Shown here in pieces: positions 14,403 through 21,943 of a stretch of DNA of 32,660 nucleotides. Below the pieces are notes generated by a model that ran no database searches, was not told the DNA's origin, and saw nothing but the letters and a program-made list of their open reading frames with translations. How positions within the stretch are numbered: position 1 is the stretch's first letter; the number at the start of each line of letters is the position of its first letter. The position numbers and the translations under genes were made by a program. The DNA is from Leptospira haakeii (lineage in GTDB: Bacteria > Spirochaetota > Leptospiria > Leptospirales > Leptospiraceae). Where the stretch lies: the NCBI RefSeq assembly GCF_002812045.1, contig NZ_NPEG01000022.1:1-32660 (forward strand), in the 5' to 3' direction.

Positions 14403-14553
14403 AGATAACTAAAAATTGTCGCGGCGCTTCGGGATCGCTTCGCGACCCTTGCTTGGGCTTCGCCAAATTCCGCTTTGTCACTCGTCTTGCAAGGCAAGCC
14501 TCGTGCCAAGTCCTTCAGACGCGCGGAACTTCGACAATTATCTATCGTTAAGC
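14403..14553 (+). repeat. attC site 13 (divergent type)
   Basis: R'' AGATAAC at 14403-14409, R' GTTAAGC at 14547-14553. The arms differ from every other site: AATTGTCG on the left and CGACAATT on the right, with R' preceded by ATCTATC. The centre (gcttgggcttcgcc...ctttgtcactcgtcttgcaagg) is family-A like. Confidence 0.85.
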
Positions 14554-14596
14554 GCCAGTTGCGTAATATTAATAGTAATCCAAGAAAGAAGAAATA

Positions 14597-15244
14597 GTGA
14601 AAAATATATATCTTATTAGTGGATTAGGAGCTGATGAAAGAGTTTTTCGAAATATTGATTTTTATGGAGAAAATCCAAAGCATATCCGCTGGATAGATCC
14701 GTATATAGATGAGTCTCTCGAAAGCTATTCGAAACGACTTCTAAACCAGATAGATTCTAAAAATGAACTGATCTTGATAGGAGTATCATTTGGAGGAATA
14801 ATTGCTAGTGAAATTGCTAAGCATGTTCCTGCGAAGAAAATCATTGTTATTTCAAGTATTAAGGATAGTTCAGAAATACCTTTTATTTATCGCATCATTA
14901 ACTTTTTGGGATTAATGAATTTAATTCCATCATATTTACTAAAACTTTATAATCCAATTTTGGCTTATTTCTTTGGAATTTCATCGTTGGAAGATAAAGA
15001 GTTATTAAAAAGCTTTCTCTCAAAAACAGACGGTAAATTTATAAAATGGGCTCTCAAATCGATACTTATGTGGAATAATGAGAATTATCCATCTAATTTG
15101 GTTCATATTCACGGGAGCGATGACAGGTTATTTCCGCGTAAATTGATAGGGCAGGTGGCTATGATAGCTGGTGGAGGTCATTTTATGATTTTAAATAAGG
15201 CGGAAGAAATCTCTGTGAAATTAAGAGAGATTTTAAAAGATTAG
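14597..15244 (+). CDS. Alpha/beta hydrolase
   Basis: 215 aa, GTG start preceded by AAGAAAGAAG; sole gene of cassette C13. The alpha/beta-hydrolase fold is indicated by IYLISGLGADERVF near the N-terminus, the nucleophile elbow GVSFGG (S64), a late acid in HIHGSDDRLFP (D175 or D176) and H195 in GGGHFMI. It is short, with a small cap region (about 95-150) rich in hydrophobic residues that may contact lipid. Substrate unknown; esterase or lipase-like activity is the broad guess. No signal peptide, so cytoplasmic. Confidence 0.88.
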   Translation: MKNIYLISGLGADERVFRNIDFYGENPKHIRWIDPYIDESLESYSKRLLNQIDSKNELILIGVSFGGIIASEIAKHVPAKKIIVISSIKDSSEIPFIYRIINFLGLMNLIPSYLLKLYNPILAYFFGISSLEDKELLKSFLSKTDGKFIKWALKSILMWNNENYPSNLVHIHGSDDRLFPRKLIGQVAMIAGGGHFMILNKAEEISVKLREILKD

Positions 15245-15262
15245 TAAGATAACGCAACCAGC

Positions 15263-15431
15263 GCTTAACTATCGGCTCTGACGCAGCGCTTCGGGTTGCT
15301 TCGCCCCCTCGCTTGGCCTTCGGCACATTGGCTTCAGTCACGGTTTTTGCAAAAGCAAAATCCGCGCCTGACCCTAACGCCTCTTTCGAGGCTCAGGGTT
15401 CGCCAACGTCGTCAAGCCTTGGTCGTTAGGC
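15263..15431 (+). repeat. attC site 14 (family A, long form)
   Basis: R'' GCTTAAC at 15263-15269, R' GTTAGGC at 15425-15431; 169 bp with the same extra central hairpin as sites 5 and 11. Confidence 0.93.
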
Positions 15432-15549
15432 GACATGCTGCAAAAATAAAATAAATAAGACCAATTTCTATTTAGAACTAAGAAAATTCCCAAGTAGCAA
15501 ATTAACAATGGGATTTATTAAGAGTGAAAAACTTTACAGGGTTTAAATA

Positions 15550-15945
15550 ATGAAACCTAATGAAATAGTCGCACAAGCAAGAAAAAAGTTACAGGAGCTT
15601 AATGTTAGTATCTCAATATCATTGAATTCAGAAGAAGAAGGTCTTTGTGTTGATAGGGACCTTTGGGGATATTATCATTTTAAGTATATCGAAAGAGGCC
15701 ATGCTTCTACAGATAGGAAAACTAAAGATCCGAATGACATTCTCTACTGGCTGTATCAATCCGCTACCTTTGAAAATGCATGTAAGTATGAATTGATTAA
15801 TAGAATGGAAAAGCAAGATTTTAGGCGAATATTGTTTGAAAAGCAATTATCGCTTTTAAAGAGTATTGGCATTGAATATTATGAACGGCATAAAAAGGAA
15901 ATTTCTGATATTCTAGTAAAATATCCTTATCGTGATTCCGTTTAA
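15550..15945 (+). CDS. Imm63-like immunity protein
   Basis: 131 aa, sole gene of cassette C14. It fits the Imm63 immunity family as I remember it: LWGYYHFKYIERGHASTDRKTKDPNDILYWLYQSATFENACKYELINRMEKQDFRRILFEKQLSLLKSIG, then a helical end closing with LVKYPYRD. Imm63 proteins protect against polymorphic toxins, usually from a gene beside the toxin. No toxin gene lies in this cassette or its neighbours, so it is an orphan immunity gene that could protect against toxins of competing cells. Soluble, no signal peptide. The 124-nt leader may hold a promoter. Confidence 0.78.
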   Translation: MKPNEIVAQARKKLQELNVSISISLNSEEEGLCVDRDLWGYYHFKYIERGHASTDRKTKDPNDILYWLYQSATFENACKYELINRMEKQDFRRILFEKQLSLLKSIGIEYYERHKKEISDILVKYPYRDSV

Positions 15946-15957
15946 GTGCAGCACATC

Positions 15958-16112
15958 GCCTAACTATCGGCTCTGACGCATCGCTTCGAGATCGCTTACG
16001 CGACTCTCGCTTGGCCTTCGGCACATTTCGCTTTGTCACTCGAATTGCGGTGGCAAGTCTCGCGCCAAGTCCTTCGGACTCGCGAAACGTCGTCAAGCCT
16101 TGGTCGTTATAC
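15958..16112 (+). repeat. attC site 15 (family A)
   Basis: R'' GCCTAAC at 15958-15964, R' GTTATAC at 16106-16112, arms GGCTCTGACG and CGTCAAGCC. Ends C14. Confidence 0.93.
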
Positions 16113-16150
16113 GCCATTTGCATAAATAACAATTATATTGGAGATTAAAT

Positions 16151-17413
16151 ATGAATATAACTGAAGAAGAAAAAATAGCCTACGTTGCTAATATTATAAG
16201 TATTGCCTTGAGGGACGGGATTCTATCTCCTAAAGAGGTAAGTGCCCTTGAAGAATTTAGAAATATTTACGGTCTAAAAAAGACCCACTTTACGTCTGCC
16301 TACAAAATTGCTGAAAATCCTTCGTTTACTTTAGTTCATATTGGTAACTTTGGTGTCCAAGTAAATAATCTCTCGGATATGCTTTATTTGGCTCATATAG
16401 ATGGAGAGTTTTCTGGTCTTGAATCAAGTGAATTGGAAATCTATTCCAAAAATATAGGATTAACAAAAGAACAGTTTCTGAAAATGATTAAAGAAGCTGA
16501 GTCAGCCGCTTCTTCCTTTAAAAGTCAGATAGAGTGTCCTAAATGCAAAACAGCAAATGAATCAGTAGCTAAATTTTGCAAAAATTGCGGGATCCAGCTT
16601 ACCAATTCAACTCCTGATCCCATAAAGATTGAATTTGAAATACCGAAAGAAGGCTATTCAATTGAGTTTGCTGAATCGACATCGAGTAATTTTTCTTTGG
16701 TATTACAAATAGCAAAGACGGCGCCCGTCTTTGAATCTGCTTTACGCAACAAGAAGAATTGGTATTTAGCGAGTTGGCCAAAATCCGAATTTGGAAATGT
16801 TTTTAAATTAGCCTCCGGATTATCTGGATTAAAAAACAAGAGATTCTATATTAATGGAATTGAGGAGCAATGGGACACAAGTTTCGGTTTTTTATGGTGT
16901 TTTAATAATAGAAATGAAGCTTATCAGCCTGACTTGTATTGTTTTGGAAAGGAAGATAATAGAATTAATCCATGGGGATGTACACAAATTCGAATGGATT
17001 GGGCGGAATGGGCAGATTGGTTTTCCTACGGGAAATTTATTCCAGCAGGTAAGAATTCATATCAATGGAAATTTGATAAAGAAAGAATTATGCATGAAGT
17101 AAATCAGAACTTGCATAGGGTTCGGATGTGTCCTTCTATACGATTCAATTTTATTCAATCTATATTGGATAATTTTCCAGAAGTGATTGATTTAGAAAAT
17201 AATAAAGATTGGGATTTCAAGACTTCTTATAGTGAAAGTCCTGGAGCAATCAAAATTGTTGAAAAAAGTGGTTCAGGGTTTTTTAAATATGAAAACGAAT
17301 ATTACTCGGATGGTGTAAAGCCGAAAGGATATAATTTTCTAAAATTATTAATGGGAAAAAGTGCTAAATCCTCGAATGAATCACTCCCTGCTATTGATCA
17401 GGTTATTGGATAA
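16151..17413 (+). CDS. TerB-like and zinc-ribbon domain protein
   Basis: 420 aa, with GGAGAT 5 nt before the ATG; sole gene of cassette C15. Residues 1-115 are acidic helices of TerB type (EEKIAYVANIISIALRDGILSPKEVSALEEF and MLYLAHIDGEFSGLESSELEIY, each a short DGxxSxxE unit). A zinc ribbon follows: C129PKC132 and C143KNC146. The remaining 270 residues hold many aromatics (WDTSFGFLWCFNNRNEAYQPDLYCFG, GCTQIRMDWAEWADWFSYG) and are not recognised. TerB-type domains occur in tellurite-resistance and phage-defence modules as metal-binding or scaffold parts. No membrane segment. Overall function unknown. Confidence 0.75.
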   Translation: MNITEEEKIAYVANIISIALRDGILSPKEVSALEEFRNIYGLKKTHFTSAYKIAENPSFTLVHIGNFGVQVNNLSDMLYLAHIDGEFSGLESSELEIYSKNIGLTKEQFLKMIKEAESAASSFKSQIECPKCKTANESVAKFCKNCGIQLTNSTPDPIKIEFEIPKEGYSIEFAESTSSNFSLVLQIAKTAPVFESALRNKKNWYLASWPKSEFGNVFKLASGLSGLKNKRFYINGIEEQWDTSFGFLWCFNNRNEAYQPDLYCFGKEDNRINPWGCTQIRMDWAEWADWFSYGKFIPAGKNSYQWKFDKERIMHEVNQNLHRVRMCPSIRFNFIQSILDNFPEVIDLENNKDWDFKTSYSESPGAIKIVEKSGSGFFKYENEYYSDGVKPKGYNFLKLLMGKSAKSSNESLPAIDQVIG

Positions 17414-17423
17414 TACAAACGGC

Positions 17424-17581
17424 GTATAACTATCGGTGCTTCCGCTGCGCTGCGGGATTGCTACGCAACCCTTGCTTGGCCTTCGGCACATTTGCTCAGT
17501 CACTCGAATTGCAGAGCAATTCTTGTGCCTGTCTTCGCTTACGCTCAGCTCGCAAACGTCGGAACACCTTGGTCGTTAGGC
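17424..17581 (+). repeat. attC site 16 (family B)
   Basis: R'' GTATAAC at 17424-17430, R' GTTAGGC at 17575-17581, arms GGTGCTTCCG and CGGAACACC. Ends C15. Confidence 0.93.
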
Positions 17582-17686
17582 GTAATGAGCGCCATAAATT
17601 CTTTCGAATAGTAAAATATTTGAAATAAATTCTCTAATTTTGCCTGTTCTATTGGTTAGTCGTAGAAAGTATCTATTTAAAATACA

Positions 17687-17959
17687 ATGTCGAACTTATC
17701 GGTATTAGGACGCCTTCTTTCCAAGTTGCATGATTTTGATAAAGATCATGATTCCGTGGACTCGCTTTTGAAGTTCTTTAATTTAAGTATTGGTGCTTTG
17801 GAAGCCATTCCTCGTTTGGAAATTGATAAACTTAGCGATTTATCAGATGAAATAAGGATACAAAGTTATTACTTTCTTGAAGAATGCGAATCTGATATAG
17901 ATGTGAAGATTCAAGAAGCAATATCATGCATTAATAGATTGATTGCAATTTATAAATGA
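17687..17959 (+). CDS. Small hypothetical protein
   Basis: 90 aa, only ORF of cassette C16. Helical and acidic: SVLGRLLSKLHDFDKDHDSVDSLLKFFNLSIGALEAIP, then a second helical block EIRIQSYYFLEECESDIDVKIQEAISCINRLIAIY. No known motif, signal peptide or membrane span. The 111-nt leader contains AT-rich stretches, but I see no clear promoter. Coding is supported by its position and length in a cassette that otherwise has nothing; the function is unknown. Confidence 0.6.
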   Translation: MSNLSVLGRLLSKLHDFDKDHDSVDSLLKFFNLSIGALEAIPRLEIDKLSDLSDEIRIQSYYFLEECESDIDVKIQEAISCINRLIAIYK

Positions 17960-18003
17960 ATATTGGATGAGCACATGATCTTCTGTCATATTGGGCTCAC
18001 TAC

Positions 18004-18157
18004 GCCTAACTATCGGCTCTGACGCAGCGCTTCGAGATTGCTACGCAACTCTCGCTTGGCCTCCGGCACATTTCGCTTTGTCACTCGCCTTGCATTAGCA
18101 AGTCTCGCGCCAAGTCCTGCGGACTCGCGAAACGTCGTCAAGCCTTGGTCGTTAGCC
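18004..18157 (+). repeat. attC site 17 (family A)
   Basis: R'' GCCTAAC at 18004-18010, R' GTTAGCC at 18151-18157. Ends C16. Its body differs from site 8, although both precede the same cassette. Confidence 0.93.
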
Positions 18158-19317
18158 GCCATTTTGTAAATAAGAATGTTTAAGAAAGTAATTGAAGAGA
18201 AATTTCGAACAATAAGCTGGTTAAACGGCGATCTATTCGATTGGTGTAGTGGATTAAAATATTCAATGAAGACCGGAGAGATTGAACAAGTTGGTAAATA
18301 TAGATTTGCTTATAAATTCGATAGTTCAATCATCAGTTCTTCTGGCGACTACGTTTTCCTTTTTGAAAAATATGGAACAAAAGGTATACTGTTAAAGAAT
18401 GGAGAAATTTTAAGGGAGATTAATCGTTCTTATTATCATGCGAATGATTATGAGTATCCCGCATCGTTTCTAGAATATCAAAATAAAACATATCTAGTTC
18501 ACTGTCCTATGAGTTATTGCCAACTCGATTTTGAAGATGTAGAAACTGGTAACATCGTAACGCAAATTTCAACACGAAAACCCTCCGATATATTTCATTC
18601 AAGATTAGAAGTAAGTCAAAATAACGAATATTTGATCAGTAAAGGTTGGATTTGGCATCCGATCGATATAATTCAATTGTACAATATTAAAGAATGTTTT
18701 AATGACCCAAGTGTTTTGGATAAAGAATATTACTCGATGCCAGCTCCTGATTTAGGGCGTGAAATTTGTACAGCAAGTTTTATAGGTGAAGACCAATTAC
18801 TTATTGGGAGTTCGAATGAAGAAGAATTTGATTCAGATAGGACAGATACATTTCCTGCTAAAAGCTTCGCTATATATAACTACGCAGAAAATACTCTTTC
18901 TGCTCCTATAACACCAGATTTTAGATTTGGAAATTTAGTCGCGATAAATGAACGACAAGCTTGGGACACAATCAAATATCCTAAAATTATCGATTTAGGA
19001 ACTGGGAACTTGATTCATAGTTTGGATGATATTGATTCGGGAATTCAATCATCATCAATTCTTCAATTTGGTATAAATAACCCTCCTCTTGCATTTGACA
19101 ATGGTAGAGAAAGATTAGCGGTTGTTGCTGAAGACTCCACAATTATTCTTTCGATAATACAAAACGGCGGCTAACTATCGGCTCTGACGCATCGCTTCGA
19201 GATTGCTTACGCAACTCTCGCTTGGCCTCCGGCACATTTCGCTTTGTCACTCGTTTTGCTGAGCAAAACTCGCGCCAAGTGCTTGCGCACGCGCGAAACG
19301 TCGTCAAGCCTTGGTCG
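18152..19317 (+). mobile_element. Cassette C17, exact duplicate of C8
   Basis: Second copy of the 1166-bp cassette at 5543-6708, offset by 12609 bp. No difference was seen in the gene or its attC. Identity starts and stops at the recombination points. Confidence 0.93.
18176..19174 (+). CDS. Beta-propeller-like protein of unknown function, copy 2
   Basis: Encodes the same 332-aa protein as 5567-6565, residue for residue, with the same 24-nt leader and the same stop taken from the R'' box (site 18). No divergence has accumulated even at silent positions, so the duplication is recent or is being homogenised. Because the upstream attC differs from that of copy 1, the two may receive different amounts of read-through transcription. 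Confidence 0.8.
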   Translation: MFKKVIEEKFRTISWLNGDLFDWCSGLKYSMKTGEIEQVGKYRFAYKFDSSIISSSGDYVFLFEKYGTKGILLKNGEILREINRSYYHANDYEYPASFLEYQNKTYLVHCPMSYCQLDFEDVETGNIVTQISTRKPSDIFHSRLEVSQNNEYLISKGWIWHPIDIIQLYNIKECFNDPSVLDKEYYSMPAPDLGREICTASFIGEDQLLIGSSNEEEFDSDRTDTFPAKSFAIYNYAENTLSAPITPDFRFGNLVAINERQAWDTIKYPKIIDLGTGNLIHSLDDIDSGIQSSSILQFGINNPPLAFDNGRERLAVVAEDSTIILSIIQNGG

Positions 19318-19323
19318 TTATGC
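19169..19323 (+). repeat. attC site 18 (family A)
   Basis: R'' GGCTAAC at 19169-19175, R' GTTATGC at 19317-19323. Identical in body to site 9; the two diverge only after GTTATGCG, where the next cassettes differ. Confidence 0.94.
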
Positions 19324-19363
19324 GAAATTGGGCAAAAGCTTCCTTTTAAAAGCAAAATAAATA

Positions 19364-19411
19364 GATATATCCGATTGACAGATATATCTGCAATGCAAAT
19401 ATATGAATAAA
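19364..19411 (+). promoter_or_regulatory. higBA promoter with paired GATATATC sites, predicted leaderless
   Basis: TTGACA at 19375-19380. A weak -10 AAATAT at 19398-19403 is 17 bp away, placing the start at about 19410, next to the ATG at 19411. Two GATATATC palindromes (19364-19371 and 19381-19388) flank the -35; the second is extended to CAGATATATCTG. Confidence 0.6.
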
Positions 19412-19692
19412 TGATCAAATCTTTCGGAGACAAAGAAACTGAAAGGATCTTTCATCAAGAATTCTCAAAGAAAATTCCTCCGGAAATACAGAGTAGGGCG
19501 TTAATCAAGCTTCTCATCTTGGAAAATGCTGAAAGAGAAGAAGATTTAAAAAGTCCGCCAGCGAATAGATTTGAGCATTTAAAGGGTAACTTGAAGAATT
19601 ATTGTTCTATCAGGATAAATGACCAGTGGAGAATTACATTTAAATTCTCTGAAGGAAATTGCTTTGATGTGTCTATAGTTGATTATCATTGA
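19411..19692 (+). CDS. higB: HigB toxin (RelE superfamily)
   Basis: 93-aa first gene of cassette C18. It has the classic HigB layout: FGDKETERIFHQEF at the start, a helix IPPEIQSRALIKLLILENAEREEDLKSPP, then NRFEHLKGNLKNYCSIRINDQWRITFKF and a closing VSIVDYH. These toxins bind the ribosome and cut translated mRNA. The toxin gene comes first, as is usual for HigBA, and overlaps an in-frame ATG of the next ORF by 4 nt, although the true antitoxin start is probably 11 nt beyond its end. Confidence 0.93.
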   Translation: MIKSFGDKETERIFHQEFSKKIPPEIQSRALIKLLILENAEREEDLKSPPANRFEHLKGNLKNYCSIRINDQWRITFKFSEGNCFDVSIVDYH

Positions 19693-19703
19693 GGAGACTT
19701 ACT

Positions 19704-20006
19704 ATGAAAACGAAAAGAATTCCGACGCCCACAGTCTCTCAAATTCTTAGAGAGGAGTTTTTGGATCCACTTGAGGTAACGCCATATAGACTTGCAAAAG
19801 AACTACATGTTTCAACTTCTACAGTGTTAGAGATTTTACATGATAAGCGTAAAATCACAGTAGATATGTCATTGAGATTAGCTAAGTTTTTTGGGATGTC
19901 CGATAAATTTTGGATAAATCTTCAAAATGATTTGGAGATAAGAAAACAAAAAGAAAAGCTAAAGCTCAAATTAGATAGTATTCAAACGCTCCAAAGAACG
20001 GGCTGA
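19704..20006 (+). CDS. higA: HigA antitoxin
   Basis: 100 aa. I chose ATG 19704 because GAGGAG (19691-19696) is 7 nt upstream; an earlier ATG at 19689 lacks such a site. HigA signatures: PTPTVSQILREEFLDPLEVTPYRLAKELHVSTSTVLEILHDKRKITVDMSLRLAKFFGMSDKFWINLQNDLEI, an XRE helix-turn-helix followed by the conserved W-x-N-LQ block. It should neutralise HigB and bind the GATATATC sites upstream. The tail (KQKEKLKLKLDSIQTLQ) is a charged helix. Confidence 0.93.
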   Translation: MKTKRIPTPTVSQILREEFLDPLEVTPYRLAKELHVSTSTVLEILHDKRKITVDMSLRLAKFFGMSDKFWINLQNDLEIRKQKEKLKLKLDSIQTLQRTG

Positions 20007-20023
20007 GTTCATTGCCCAACTTC

Positions 20024-20177
20024 GCATAACTATCGGCTCTGACGCAGCGCTTCGAGATCGCTAACGCGACTCTCGCTTGGCCTCCGGCACATTTCGCTTT
20101 GTCACTCGTCTTGCAGGGCAAGTCTCGTGCCAAGTCCTTCGGACTCGCGAAACGTCGTCAAGCCTTGGTCGTTATCC
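20024..20177 (+). repeat. attC site 19 (family A)
   Basis: R'' GCATAAC at 20024-20030, R' GTTATCC at 20171-20177. C18 termini: GTTATGCGAAATTGGGCAA against GTTATGCGAAGTTGGGCAA. Confidence 0.93.
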
Positions 20178-20567
20178 GAACATTTCAGCCATAATTTGTT
20201 TTTTTGTTTGTTTTCGAATTCAAGGTTTTCTTTATATAGATTCAAGCGGTTGGTAGCTTGATAAATAATTAGCTGCTTTTTCCTAATAGCCGCCTTACTC
20301 TTAAAGTGCATCTTGCGATTTTGGTACTTGTTGGTGTTTGAGGATAGCATTAGTGGCGGACAGAGTTCGTCTAAATAGATCCTTCAGCTTCGAATGGTTT
20401 GAAATTTTTAGGAATAGTGGCTGAAACGTCGGATAACTTACGGTGCCTCCGCGCCGCTCGGGGCTTGCTTACGCAACCCGCTCGCTTGGGCTTCGCCACA
20501 TTTGCTTCAGTCACTTCGTTTGCATGAGCAAACTCGTGCCATCGCAAACGTCGGAGCACCTTGGTCG
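20172..20567. mobile_element. ORF-less cassette C19, family 1 copy 2
   Basis: 396 bp, about 90% like C3 and C24 by eye. Differences are scattered and do not spare any reading frame. It ends with a family C attC. No supported gene between the higA stop (20006) and 20653. Confidence 0.8.
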
Positions 20568-20573
20568 TTAGTC
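20431..20573 (+). repeat. attC site 20 (family C)
   Basis: R'' GGATAAC at 20431-20437, R' GTTAGTC at 20567-20573, arms GGTGCCTCCG and CGGAGCACC. Ends C19. Confidence 0.92.
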
Positions 20574-20652
20574 GCCATCGCCTAGAAAGTATTTCTCTAA
20601 ATCGACTAAATAAGCATAACCAAAAGATAAATTAATAAATTTTATAATTTAT

Positions 20653-20916
20653 ATGCAATTAATAGAAATTATACAGAGCGGACAGTTCGTTATTATTGAA
20701 AGTTCAATCGTTATTGCTGCGGATGGTGGAACTATTGCTTTCACTCTTATGGATTCTCAAGAAAATGAACACCCTTTTTATTTGGATCGGAGGATAGAAT
20801 CAAAAACAAGAAATCATTTTTATGTGAATGCTTATCCAGGGTTTGCCGACGCTCTCTACATTGGAGAGAATTTGACTTTATTGGCTGCAGTGGAAAAAGT
20901 AATAGTTCAGAATTGA
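20653..20916 (+). CDS. Hypothetical protein upstream of barstar-like gene
   Basis: 87 aa, first gene of cassette C20. A compact beta-rich pattern: QLIEIIQSGQFVIIESSIVIAADGGTIAFTLMDSQENEHPFYLDRRIESKTRNHFYVNAYPGFADALYIGENLTLLAAVEKVIVQ. I do not recognise the family and see no catalytic motif. It lies 20 nt before a barstar-like gene in the same cassette, so the two are probably co-expressed. It could be a second immunity protein, or a small partner of the inhibitor. It does not resemble barnase. Confidence 0.7.
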   Translation: MQLIEIIQSGQFVIIESSIVIAADGGTIAFTLMDSQENEHPFYLDRRIESKTRNHFYVNAYPGFADALYIGENLTLLAAVEKVIVQN

Positions 20917-20936
20917 GTTACCATAACTAAAATTGA

Positions 20937-21215
20937 ATGAAAAAGATAGAATTAAATTTAGCTACAGTTCAAAGTAGAGAAGAATTGCATAAATTATTGG
21001 CGAAGACATTCTCCTTTCCAGAATTTTACGGTAATAATTTTGATGCATTTTGGGATTGCATAAATGATCCGGATCTTTCTGTTATGCTTGAAGAACTTCA
21101 TATTTATGGGATTTCGCAACTTGAACAGACACTTCAGGGGGAAAAACCGAAATTAATTTCGTGCCTACTTGAATATCAAGAGGAAAATCCTGAATGGAAA
21201 TTCTTTATTTATTAA
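20937..21215 (+). CDS. Barstar-family ribonuclease inhibitor
   Basis: 92 aa. Barstar signature: KIELNLATVQSREELHKLLAKTFSFPEFYGNNFDAFWDCIND, with the conserved FPxFYGxNxDAFWDCI segment at about 28-43 that blocks the nuclease active site, then LHIYGISQLEQTLQGEKPKLISCLLEYQEENPEWKFFIY. Barstar proteins bind and inhibit barnase-type secreted ribonucleases. No barnase gene is present, so this is another orphan immunity gene like that of C14. Soluble. Confidence 0.9.
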   Translation: MKKIELNLATVQSREELHKLLAKTFSFPEFYGNNFDAFWDCINDPDLSVMLEELHIYGISQLEQTLQGEKPKLISCLLEYQEENPEWKFFIY

Positions 21216-21283
21216 ACTTATCAATATTAAGATGTACTTTCGCAATAGCAGTTTTAATTTGTAATAAGAATAAAGGCGACAGC

Positions 21284-21437
21284 GACTAACTATCGGCTCT
21301 GACGCTTCGCTTCGGGATTGCTTCGCAACCCTCGCTTGGGCTACGCCACATTTCGCTTTGTCACTCGTCTTGCAGGGCAAGCCTCATGCCAAGTCCTTGC
21401 GGACTCGCGAAACGTCGTCAAGCCTTGGTCGTTAGGC
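21284..21437 (+). repeat. attC site 21 (family A)
   Basis: R'' GACTAAC at 21284-21290, R' GTTAGGC at 21431-21437. Ends C20, whose own left end starts GTTAGTC to match. Confidence 0.93.
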
Positions 21438-21890
21438 GCAATATCGCGATTTTCTTTTTTATTTTTAATATATAAATTTTGAATTTTACCTTAAACCGAA
21501 TTAGTATCCGTTTAAAGTTCGATCGCTTTTCACCCTTTTCTTATCTTATATCGTAAACAGAAAGATCTTAGTAATGTTAAGTTTCTCTTGAACTCATGTT
21601 GCCTTTACATAAGTAAAAGACGAAAAGGGTTCGCTACTTTTTATTTTGAAAGTAAATTAGTCACTAATTGACTTTTATTCTATTTGAGGATTTTATAGAG
21701 TAGGGCTTGGGTGCAGTTTGTTAGGAGCGATACTGCGCCTAACTATCGGTGCTTCCGCTGCGCTCGGAGATCGCTAACGCGCCTCACTCGCTCGGGCTAC
21801 GCCACATTTGCTCAGTCACTCGAATTGCAGAGCAATTCTTGTGCCTGTCTTCGCTACGCTCAGCACGCAAACGTCGGAACACCTTGGTCG
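21432..21890. mobile_element. ORF-less cassette C21, family 2
   Basis: 459 bp; no ORF of note on either strand in the unique part. It starts TTAGGCGCAATATCGCGATTTT and ends GCGATACTGCGCCTAAC; similar units lie at 26285-26737 and 30891-31328, with a partial one at 1-240. Conserved internal blocks include ttttgaattttacctta, cccttttctt, tatatcgt and aaaagggttcgctac. Confidence 0.82.
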
Positions 21891-21896
21891 TTAGGC
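21737..21896 (+). repeat. attC site 22 (family B)
   Basis: R'' GCCTAAC at 21737-21743, R' GTTAGGC at 21890-21896, arms GGTGCTTCCG and CGGAACACC. Ends C21. Confidence 0.93.
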
Positions 21897-21943
21897 GAAA
21901 TTTAGCAAATCAGTATTACAATAACAAAAAATAAGGAATAAAA

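Larger units (their letters stand above)
9334..14547 (+). mobile_element. 5.2-kb multi-gene defence cassette C12
   Basis: No attC occurs between sites 12 and 13, so 9334-14547 is formally one cassette. Its left end GTTATCTGCCATGCCG and the inverted right end GTTATCTGCTGTGCCG match, with differences at positions 10 and 11, which supports a single unit. It carries five genes in both orientations with their own promoters, unlike all other cassettes here. Confidence 0.8.

Noticed and set aside
21600..21640. tRNA T-arm-like word gggttcgctac in ORF-less family 2
   Set aside because: No acceptor stem or other tRNA arms could be folded around it.
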